Of a stretch of 64,000 bases of DNA, positions 57,947-64,000 are shown piece after piece. The position numbers were made by a program, and so were the translations under genes. Numbering within the stretch: position 1 is the stretch's first letter; the number at the start of each line of letters is the position of its first letter. A model generated the notes under the pieces. The model was not told the DNA's origin and ran no database searches. It saw nothing but the letters and a program-made list of their open reading frames with translations. This DNA is from Streptomyces tirandamycinicus (GTDB taxonomy: Bacteria > Actinomycetota > Actinomycetes > Streptomycetales > Streptomycetaceae): contig NZ_CP029188.1 of NCBI RefSeq assembly GCF_003097515.1, positions 5,624,531-5,688,530 of the forward strand, read 5' to 3'.

Positions 57947-58313
57947 CGGAAGCCCCCCGCCGTCGTCGGCGCCGATCGGCGCAGTTCGGTGGTGTGCGCG
58001 GTACGGCAGGCCGGTGCCCGGTGGTGTGGGGCCCGGCCGTGCCGCATCGGATCTGCCTGGTTCTGCTCGGTGCGCGCGTCGCCGCGGACCGTCCGGATCC
58101 ATCGTGCCGTCTGCGTCCCGCGCCGGAGACGGAGTTCGGACATCCGCTGCAACGTTCTGCAACTCTGGCCAACGAGCGAGGGATGGGTGAAGGTGACATC
58201 AAGCGGCGGGTGGTGCCGTGTCGGCGCAGCACCACCCCCCGCTTTCGCGCAGGTCGGCCCCGCCGCGCGCACCGCAGGCGGATAGGCGCGGCCACCGGCG
58301 CGCGGGGCCGCTC
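57947..58313. other. non-coding gap upstream of the GAF regulator
   Basis: A 367-base gap likely holding the regulator's promoter. CTGCAACGTTCTGCAAC at about 58147-58163 is a local direct repeat with a central AACGTT and is the only notable element; its role is unknown. Confidence 0.4.
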
Positions 58314-59987
58314 TCACACCTCCACGCGCGCCCGTTCCACCACCGCCGCCTGGTTCAGCCCGTACGGCAGTGTCCCGAACGCCGACCCCCAGTCACCGCC
58401 CAGCCGCGAGGCGCAGAACGCGTCGGCGACCTCCGGTGGCGCCCAGCGCACCAGCAGCGACCCCTGCAGCACCAGCGCCATCCGCTCGGCGAGCCGCCGC
58501 GCCCGCACCTCCGCCGACCCCAGTTCCGCCAGTTCCCCCAGCATCCCCTTGATCGCTCCGTCCAGCCGGTGGTCGGCACCCCGGGCCAGACCCATTTCCC
58601 GGAGGAAGGCGTCCAGCGGCACCGGCTCCCGGCCGCTCCGCCCCGCGGCCCCGGGCGCGCTCCGCAGCGCCCGCAGCACGTCCAGCGCCTGGATGTTGCC
58701 CGACCCCTCCCACACGGAGTTCAGCGGCGACTCGCGCAGTAGCCGCGGCATCCCCGACTCCTCCACATAGCCGTTCCCGCCCAGGCACTCCAGCGCCTCG
58801 GCCACCACCGGAGTGCACCGCTTGGTGACCCAGTACTTGGCCGCCGGCACCGCGAGCCGCAGCAACGCCCGCTCCGACTCCGAGCCCCGGCCCGCCGCGT
58901 CGTACGCCGAGGCCAGGCGCATCGCCAGCACCGTCGCCGCCTCCGACTCCACCGCCAGGTCGGCCAGCACGTTGCGCATCAGCGGCTTGCCGGCGAGCGG
59001 GCCGCCGAACGCCCTGCGGTACGAGGCGTGGTGGACGGCCTGCGCCACCGCCTGCCGCATCAGCGCCGCCGAACCGAGCACGCAGTCCAGCCGGGTGGCC
59101 GCCACCATCCCGATGATGGTGGCCACCCCGCGCCCCTCCTCGCCGACCCGCCGCGCCCAGGTACCGGCGAACTCCACCTCGGCGGACGCGTTCGACCGGT
59201 TGCCCAGCTTGTCCTTCAGCCGCTGGATCGCGAACGCGTTCCGCGTCCCGTCGTCCAGCACCCGAGGCACCAGGAAGCAGGTCAGCCCCCCGGGCGCCTG
59301 GGCCAGCACCAGGAACGCGTCGCTCATCGGCGCCGAGCAGAACCACTTGTGCCCGGTCAGCTCGTACTCCCCGGCCACGGCCAGCGGCACGGCCCGGGTG
59401 GTGATCGCGCGGACGTCGCTGCCGCCCTGCTTCTCCGTCATGCCCATCCCGAACAGCACGCCCGGCTTCTCCGCGGCCGGGCGCAGACCCTGCGCGTACA
59501 CCCCGGACGTCAGCCGCGGCTCCCACTCCGCCGCGAGCTCCGGGTCGGTGCGCAGCGTGGGCACCGCCGCGTGCGTCATCGACACCGGGCAGCCGTGCCC
59601 GGCCTCCGCCTGCGACCACACCAGGAACCCGGCCGCACGCCGCACATGCCCGCCGGGCCGCCCCCAGGCGTTCGTCAGCCCCGAGCCGACCGCCCTGCCC
59701 AGCAGCCGGTGCCAGGCCGGATGGAAGTCGACCTCGTCGATCCGGTTGCCGTACCGGTCGTGCGTGCGCAGCACCGGGGGATTGGTGTCGGCCTGGACGG
59801 CCCAGCGCTGCGCCTGGGCCGAGCCGGCGGCCCGGCCGAGCTCCGCCAGCTCCCGCCGCGCCACGTCCCGGACCGCGGGGTCGAGGTGCCGCTCGACCGC
59901 CTCGGCGAGCGCCCGGTCCGCCGAGAACACGTCGTACGCCACCAGGGGAGGGGGCTGGTTGGTCACGGTGTGGGTGCTGGTCGCCAT
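58314..59987 (-). CDS. AidB-like acyl-CoA dehydrogenase family protein
   Basis: A 557-residue flavoprotein. Its length and layout match AidB-type members, longer than the ~380-residue classical enzymes. GMGMTEKQGGSDVRAITT is the FAD/substrate loop, LTGHKWFCSAPMSDAFLVLAQ the central strand region, RLKDKLGNRSNASAEVEF and LECLGGNGYVEES the C-terminal FAD motifs. AidB is linked to DNA alkylation stress in E. coli; here the acyl substrate is unknown. The ATG at 59987 fits a leaderless start, shared in a 17-base gap with the divergent gene at 60005. Confidence 0.92.
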   Translation of the reverse strand: MATSTHTVTNQPPPLVAYDVFSADRALAEAVERHLDPAVRDVARRELAELGRAAGSAQAQRWAVQADTNPPVLRTHDRYGNRIDEVDFHPAWHRLLGRAVGSGLTNAWGRPGGHVRRAAGFLVWSQAEAGHGCPVSMTHAAVPTLRTDPELAAEWEPRLTSGVYAQGLRPAAEKPGVLFGMGMTEKQGGSDVRAITTRAVPLAVAGEYELTGHKWFCSAPMSDAFLVLAQAPGGLTCFLVPRVLDDGTRNAFAIQRLKDKLGNRSNASAEVEFAGTWARRVGEEGRGVATIIGMVAATRLDCVLGSAALMRQAVAQAVHHASYRRAFGGPLAGKPLMRNVLADLAVESEAATVLAMRLASAYDAAGRGSESERALLRLAVPAAKYWVTKRCTPVVAEALECLGGNGYVEESGMPRLLRESPLNSVWEGSGNIQALDVLRALRSAPGAAGRSGREPVPLDAFLREMGLARGADHRLDGAIKGMLGELAELGSAEVRARRLAERMALVLQGSLLVRWAPPEVADAFCASRLGGDWGSAFGTLPYGLNQAAVVERARVEV

Positions 59988-59992
59988 GCCGA

Positions 59993-59999
59993 TACGGTA
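59993..59999. promoter_or_regulatory. overlapping bidirectional -10 for two leaderless genes
   Basis: TACGGT at 59993-59998 on the + strand lies six bases before the GTG at 60005. TACCGT read on the - strand (59999-59994) lies six bases before the ATG at 59987. The seven bases TACGGTA therefore contain a good -10 hexamer in each direction with identical spacing to both start codons. Confidence 0.65.
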
Positions 60000-60004
60000 A
60001 GGAG

Positions 60005-61306
60005 GTGCAGGCAGCAAACGAAACACCCGACCGGCCCGCCGGCCGGCTCCACCGGGCCAGAGTCCTCTACCGCAACGTCTCCAAGCGGAAACTCGCCTGG
60101 CTGCTGCTGAAGGACACGGTCAATTCGTGCATCGAGTACCGCATCCTGGGACTCGCCGCCGAGGCCGCGTTCTTCACCCTGCTGTCCCTGCCGCCGCTGA
60201 TGCTCGGCCTGCTCGGCCTGCTCGGCTACGTCGACGACTGGACCAGCACCACCACCGTCGCCTCCATCCAGGAGAACATCCTCGGCGCCGCGGGCACCGT
60301 CCTGTCCGACCGCGGTGTCAACGAGATCGCCAAACCCCTGCTGGAGGACGTCACCCGCGGGGGGCGCCCCGACGTGGTCTCCCTCGGGTTCGCGATCGCC
60401 CTGTGGTCCGGCTCGCGGGCCGTGAACGTCTTCGTCGACACCATCACCGTGATGTACGGGCTCGACGGCCAGCGCGGCATCGTCGCCACCCGGCTGCTGG
60501 CGTTCCTGCTCTACCTGATCGCGCTGCTGATCGGCGCCGTGGTGCTGCCGCTCGCGGTGGTCGGCCCCGACCGGGTCGTCGAGTTCGTGCCGTTCGGCGC
60601 GGGCCTGGTCAGCGTCCTGTACTGGCCGGTGGTGATCCTGCTGTCCATCGCCTTCCTCACCACCCTGTACCACGTGTCCGTGCCGGTCCGCTCTCCCTGG
60701 GTGGAGGACGTACCGGGCGCGCTGGTGGCCCTCGGCATGTGGGTGCTCGGGAGCTTCCTGCTGCGCATCTACCTGACCAGCACCGTCGAGGGCCCCACCA
60801 TCTACGGCTCCCTCGCCGCGCCGATCGCCGTGCTGCTGTGGGTCGGCATCTCGGCGTTCGCGGTCCTCGTCGGCGCCGCCGTCAACGCCGCCATCGACCG
60901 GGTCTGGCCGTCGGTCGCCACGGCCGCCGCCCGTGCCGCCAACCGGCGCGTCCGGGCCGCCCACGCCGCCGAACTGGTCGCCCGCGCCCGGGCGGCGGAG
61001 GGGGAGAGCGAGGACGGGGAGGACGGGGAGGGCGGGGACATGCCCTCGGAGTTCCCCGAGCGATGGTCGAAGTTCCTCCCGCCGGACGATGTGAGGTCCC
61101 GGCTGCAGGGGAGCCGGGACCACCGCGACAGGGAGCAGCGCGAGCAGCGCGAGCGGCGCGAGCGGCGCGAGAACCGTGAGCGGACCGAGAACCGTGAGCG
61201 GCCCGAGAGCCGGGGCCGGCGGAACCATCGGGACGGGGACGGCCGGGACGGGGACGGCCGGGACGGGGACCGCCGGGACAGGAACAAGGGGGAGCAGAGG
61301 CTGTGA
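60005..61306 (+). CDS. YihY/virulence factor BrkB family membrane protein
   Basis: A 433-residue membrane protein of the YihY/BrkB family, with about six hydrophobic segments from ILGLAAEAAFFTLLSLPPLMLG to IAVLLWVGISAFAVLVGAAVNA. The SGSRAVNVFVDTITVMYGLDGQRG loop is characteristic. After residue ~320 a long cytoplasmic tail follows, rich in Arg/Glu and Asp/Gly (RERRERRENRERTENRERPE, RDGDGRDGDGRDGDRRDR), made by DNA repeats. AAGGAG directly abuts the GTG, too close for a ribosome site, so a leaderless start is likely. Transport role unproven. Confidence 0.9.
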   Translation: MQAANETPDRPAGRLHRARVLYRNVSKRKLAWLLLKDTVNSCIEYRILGLAAEAAFFTLLSLPPLMLGLLGLLGYVDDWTSTTTVASIQENILGAAGTVLSDRGVNEIAKPLLEDVTRGGRPDVVSLGFAIALWSGSRAVNVFVDTITVMYGLDGQRGIVATRLLAFLLYLIALLIGAVVLPLAVVGPDRVVEFVPFGAGLVSVLYWPVVILLSIAFLTTLYHVSVPVRSPWVEDVPGALVALGMWVLGSFLLRIYLTSTVEGPTIYGSLAAPIAVLLWVGISAFAVLVGAAVNAAIDRVWPSVATAAARAANRRVRAAHAAELVARARAAEGESEDGEDGEGGDMPSEFPERWSKFLPPDDVRSRLQGSRDHRDREQREQRERRERRENRERTENRERPESRGRRNHRDGDGRDGDGRDGDRRDRNKGEQRL

Positions 61307-62175
61307 CGAACGGCGGCGGCAGGCGGCAGGAAGCCGCCGGGGCGGCGGGGAGCGGGGGCGGTGGGAAGGTGGCGGCGGGAAGGGGAACCTCCCGGGCGTG
61401 TCCCGGCCGCGGCACCAACCTCGACCCGGTGTACGCGGAACGGGCTTCGCTGCTGGAGGGCGCCGTCGTCTGGCACCACGAGCCCGGCCCCGGCCCCGTC
61501 CTGCCCGTTCTGCCCGACGGCTGCATGGACCTGATGTGGACCCGCGGCCGGCTGCTGGTCGCCGGACCGGACACCCGTGCGCAGCCGCCCGGTGACACCC
61601 GGGCCGCCCATTCCGGCGTGCGGTTCGCGCCCGGTGCCGGCCCCGCCTTCTTCGGCGTCCCCGCACACGAACTGCGCGACCTGCGGGTGGACCTCACCGA
61701 CCTCTGGCCCGCCCGGCTGGTGCGGCCGCTGGCGGACCGGGTCACCGAGTCCCCGGACCGGGTCGCCGCGCTGGAGGCCGTGGCACTGCGGCACGCGGCG
61801 GACACACCCCCGCCCGATCCGCTGCTGCGGGCCGTGGTGGAGTACCTGGACGCGGGAGGGACCGTGGCGGCCACCGCCGCCGCCGTCGGGCTGGGAACAC
61901 GCCGGCTGCACCGCCGCTCCCTGGACGCCTTCGGATACGGTCCGAAGACGCTCGCCCGGGTGCTGCGGCTGCAACGCGCCCTGGCCCTGGTCCGGGGCGG
62001 TGTGCCGTACGCCGGGGCCGCGCTGGCCGCGGGCTGCGCCGACCAGCCGCACCTCGCCCGCGAGACGAGGGACCTGGCCGGGCTCACCCTCGGCCGCTAC
62101 GTGGAGCTGACCGCCGGGTCCAGGCTCGCGAACAGCGACACCTCGGCACCGTCCGGGTCGAGGACGATCGCGTAG
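61303..62175 (+). CDS. AraC-type helix-turn-helix regulator
   Basis: A 290-residue regulator with a sensor-like N-terminal part (LPDGCMDLMWTRGRLLVAGPD, a pattern of AraC-type proteins with a DUF6597-like domain) and C-terminal AraC helices (LGTRRLHRRSLDAFGYGPKTLARVLRLQRAL is the core, shown here by RRLHRRSLDAFGYGPKTL). Its GTG overlaps the upstream stop (GTGA). The last ~27 codons run over the end of the convergent VOC gene and lack family character. Its likely target is that VOC gene. Confidence 0.86.
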   Translation: MTNGGGRRQEAAGAAGSGGGGKVAAGRGTSRACPGRGTNLDPVYAERASLLEGAVVWHHEPGPGPVLPVLPDGCMDLMWTRGRLLVAGPDTRAQPPGDTRAAHSGVRFAPGAGPAFFGVPAHELRDLRVDLTDLWPARLVRPLADRVTESPDRVAALEAVALRHAADTPPPDPLLRAVVEYLDAGGTVAATAAAVGLGTRRLHRRSLDAFGYGPKTLARVLRLQRALALVRGGVPYAGAALAAGCADQPHLARETRDLAGLTLGRYVELTAGSRLANSDTSAPSGSRTIA

Positions 62176-62507
62176 CGCTGGCCCCAGAACGCGTCCCAGG
62201 GAGCGAGATGGCCGCGGTGTCCCGCGCCGACGAGCTCCCCGTACACCTTGTCCACCTCGGCGGGGCTGTCGCAGAGGAAGGCCAGCCCCACCCGGCCCCT
62301 GCCCTCGGGCCGGGTCCAGCCCGGGTCGAAGGAGCGGACGGTGTCCTCGGTGTCGAACAGCACGCGGGGCCCGCCGGGCAGCACGGCCTCGACGTGCGGG
62401 GCGGACTCCGCCCCCTCGGGGACGGCCAGGCCGAGCCGGCGGTAGAAGGCGAGTGAGGCGGCCATGTCGGAGACGACCAGGCCGACGGCGTCGAGTCGTG
62501 GAGTCAT
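62097..62507 (-). CDS. VOC family (glyoxalase/bleomycin-resistance-like) protein
   Basis: A 136-residue VOC protein. LDAVGLVVSDMAASLAFYRRLGL opens it and YAIVLDPDGAEVSLFASL closes it with the metal-ligand Glu position. AraC-type regulators of the preceding kind are often found beside VOC genes in actinobacteria. TACGGT lies six bases before the ATG at 62507, so it is probably leaderless. Its 3' end overlaps the AraC-type gene tail-to-tail by 79 bases. Confidence 0.87.
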   Translation of the reverse strand: MTPRLDAVGLVVSDMAASLAFYRRLGLAVPEGAESAPHVEAVLPGGPRVLFDTEDTVRSFDPGWTRPEGRGRVGLAFLCDSPAEVDKVYGELVGAGHRGHLAPWDAFWGQRYAIVLDPDGAEVSLFASLDPAVSST

Positions 62508-62513
62508 GGGACC

Positions 62514-62519
62514 ACCGTA
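62514..62519 (-). promoter_or_regulatory. -10 element of a probable leaderless transcript
   Basis: TACGGT read on the - strand, six bases before the ATG at 62507. The same hexamer and spacing occur at 59993. Confidence 0.5.
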
Positions 62520-62693
62520 GGGCGATCCGGTCGGGGGCGTCTTGAAGGAATCGGACGTCGTCGCCGGAGCCGTACGCCGTGTCTCCCGGTCTCCCGCGCG
62601 CGGCGGCCGTGCGGGCCGGGCCGACGGACTCCGTCACGGATTCGTAAGGGGCCGGGCGCGCGCCCGGGGGTCCCGCCGGACAAGACTGGGGGC

Positions 62694-63656
62694 ATGCAGA
62701 ACATCCTGGTCGTCGACGACGATCCGACCGTCGCCGAAGTGGTCACCGGCTACCTGGAACGCGCCGGGTACGCGGTGGCGCGCGCCGCGGACGGGCCCGG
62801 AGCACTGGAGGCCGCCGGGGAGCGGTGGCCCGACCTGGTCGTCCTCGATCTGATGCTTCCCGGCATGGACGGCCTGGAGGTGTGCCGCAGGCTCCGCGGC
62901 CGGGGACCGGTCCCGGTCATCATGCTGACCGCCCGCGGGGACGAGGACGACCGGATCCTCGGTCTCGAGACCGGTGCGGACGACTACGTCACCAAGCCGT
63001 TCAGCCCGCGCGAACTGGTGCTGCGGGTGGAGTCCGTGCTGCGCCGCGGCCGGGCGGCCGCCGACGGCGCGGCGGTCGGGCCCGTGCTGAGCTGCGCGGG
63101 GATCACCGTGGACCCCTCGGCCCGCCGGGTCGTCAAGGACGGCGCGGAAGTCGGTCTCACCCTGCGGGAGTTCGACCTGCTCCTCCACCTCATGCGCCAC
63201 CGCGGCCTGGCCATCGGCCGCGAACGGCTGATGCGGGAGGTGTGGGGCTGGGACTTCGGCGACCTGTCCACCGTCACCGTGCATGTGCGACGGCTGCGCG
63301 GCAAGATCGAGGACGACCCCGCCCGGCCGCGCCTGATCCATACCGTCTGGGGCGTCGGCTACCGCTTCGACGCACCCGGGGAACCGGAGGGGCGGGCACC
63401 CGGCGGCGGGAGACTGGAAGCCGGAAGATGGGAAGCCGGAAGACCGGAAGAGCTGAAGCTTGAGGACCGGACGCCCGGAAACCTGAAGCGCGGAGACCTG
63501 AGGTCTGAAGATTCGAAGGCCGGAGACCCGAAGGCCGGAGACCGGACGCCCGGAGACCGGACGCCCGGGGAACTGACACCGGAAGGGCGGTCCGGCGGCC
63601 GGGTGCCCGGCGGGAACGCCGCCGGCGAGGGTGCCGACCCGGCCGACAGGGGGTGA
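62694..63656 (+). CDS. OmpR-family response regulator with repetitive C-terminal tail
   Basis: A 320-residue response regulator. The receiver has NILVVDDDPTVAEVV (acid pair), VVLDLMLPGMDG (phospho-Asp near 51) and VTKPFSPREL (Lys). The winged helix runs to about 225: LTLREFDLLLHLM, VTVHVRRLRGKIEDDP, HTVWGVGYRFD. The usual end is followed by ~95 extra residues of low-complexity charged sequence (KAGDPKAGDRTPGDRTPGEL) encoded by DNA repeats. AAGACT six bases before the ATG may be a weak -10. It is coupled to a histidine kinase gene. Confidence 0.93.
   Translation: MQNILVVDDDPTVAEVVTGYLERAGYAVARAADGPGALEAAGERWPDLVVLDLMLPGMDGLEVCRRLRGRGPVPVIMLTARGDEDDRILGLETGADDYVTKPFSPRELVLRVESVLRRGRAAADGAAVGPVLSCAGITVDPSARRVVKDGAEVGLTLREFDLLLHLMRHRGLAIGRERLMREVWGWDFGDLSTVTVHVRRLRGKIEDDPARPRLIHTVWGVGYRFDAPGEPEGRAPGGGRLEAGRWEAGRPEELKLEDRTPGNLKRGDLRSEDSKAGDPKAGDRTPGDRTPGELTPEGRSGGRVPGGNAAGEGADPADRG
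63405..63610 (+). repeat. GGA(A/G)-rich imperfect repeats inside the response-regulator gene
   Basis: Units like GAAGCCGGAAGA, CCGGAGACC and GACCGGACGCCCGG recur, for example CCGGAGACCGGACGCCC at about 63536 and nearby. They keep the reading frame and create the charged tail of the protein. Confidence 0.7.
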
Positions 63657-64000
63657 GCGCCGTGCGCGACGTGCTCCTGATCGCCCTCATCGCGTTCCTC
63701 GGCGCGGCCGCGGCCGGCCTGGCCGGTGCTGTGGTGCTGCGGATGCTGCGCCGGCGGTCCGTCACCGTCTCGCTGACCGTGGTCGCCGGTGTCACCGTCA
63801 TGGCCATGCTCGCCGGGACCCTCGCGGTCGCCCGGGCGATGTTCCTGTCCCCGCACGACCTGACCGTCGTCACCACCGTCGTCGCGATGGCCGCGGTCGT
63901 GTCCCTCGCCACGGCCCTGCTGCTCGGCCGGTGGGTCGTCGCCCGCAGCCGCGAACTCGCCCGCGCCGCCCGCACCTTCGGGGAGGACGGCAGCTTCGCC
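63653..64000 (+). CDS. sensor histidine kinase, N-terminal part
   Basis: The first 116 residues of a kinase that runs out of the window. The GTG overlaps the response-regulator stop (GTGA); a GTG at 63662 is also in frame. Three hydrophobic stretches are seen (about 6-31, 44-65, 73-95), followed by RWVVARSRELARAARTFGED, the start of a HAMP-like linker. Dimer and ATPase domains must lie beyond the end. It should sense a membrane or envelope signal for the response regulator at 62694. Confidence 0.85.
   Translation, partial: MSAVRDVLLIALIAFLGAAAAGLAGAVVLRMLRRRSVTVSLTVVAGVTVMAMLAGTLAVARAMFLSPHDLTVVTTVVAMAAVVSLATALLLGRWVVARSRELARAARTFGEDGSFA

Noticed and set aside
1..64000. rRNA or tRNA genes, prophage or a biosynthetic gene cluster
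   Set aside because: No conserved RNA sequences, phage structural genes, polyketide or peptide synthase modules were seen on either strand.

Overview
The window is a high-GC actinobacterial chromosome segment, most likely Streptomyces. Codons end almost always in G or C, gene ends are tightly packed with ATGA/GTGA overlaps, and several markers are typical of the genus: an Scr1/DUF397 regulator pair next to an RsbW-like ATPase, a SAV2148-type HEPN protein, a DUF1707-FHA protein and a cysteine-linked 'SRRHVDLGR' leader peptide. I saw no rRNA, tRNA, CRISPR array, complete insertion sequence or prophage. The species cannot be named from the sequence alone.

Layout. 1-2.5 kb: the end of msrB followed by a decayed copy of its own 3' end, a membrane acyltransferase, a small unknown protein and an IS1380-like transposase remnant. 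2.5-7.4 kb: an accessory island with lower GC and looser codon use, holding a DUF6461-like gene and four SUKH-superfamily genes (five SUKH domains) around a GNAT acetyltransferase; this looks like an immunity-only ('polyimmunity') locus with no toxin in sight. 7.4-22.6 kb: regulators and enzymes, including a MerR/hydrolase pair, DUF397/Scr1/ATPase, an SDR/TetR pair, an Xaa-Pro peptidase, TreZ, a GH1 glucosidase and an FHA protein. 22.9-37 kb: central carbon and storage sugar genes. One + strand run encodes a universal stress protein, transketolase, 6-phosphogluconate dehydrogenase, glucose-6-phosphate dehydrogenase, a beta-phosphoglucomutase-like HAD protein and a GH65 phosphorylase; it meets TreY and a GlgX/TreX debranching enzyme on the - strand. 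Together these could convert glycogen or maltodextrin to trehalose, and alpha-linked disaccharides to glucose 6-phosphate feeding the NADPH-producing pentose phosphate steps.

37-44 kb holds single genes (HEPN protein, DnaQ-type exonuclease, APH-fold kinase, secreted subtilase, DUF1697, DUF4236). 44.2-54.0 kb is one long - strand sulfur operon: cysteine leader peptide and attenuator hairpin, ferredoxin-type sulfite reductase, a 31-codon ORF, a zinc-ribbon protein, CysH, CysC, CysD, CysN, a 33-codon ORF, an alkanesulfonate/nitrate-type ABC transporter and a sirohydrochlorin chelatase that supplies siroheme for the reductase. 54.3-64 kb holds a GNAT protein, a BBE flavoprotein, a GAF-domain regulator, an AidB-like acyl-CoA dehydrogenase divergent from a YihY/BrkB membrane protein, an AraC-type/VOC pair and a two-component system cut by the window end.

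Two themes cross the window. Many genes look leaderless, with an A..T-type -10 hexamer exactly 6-7 bases before the start codon; at 59988-60004 one overlapping -10 appears to serve two divergent leaderless genes. Spaces between genes are also unusually rich in short tandem repeats, some of which copy the 3' end and stop codon of the adjacent gene.
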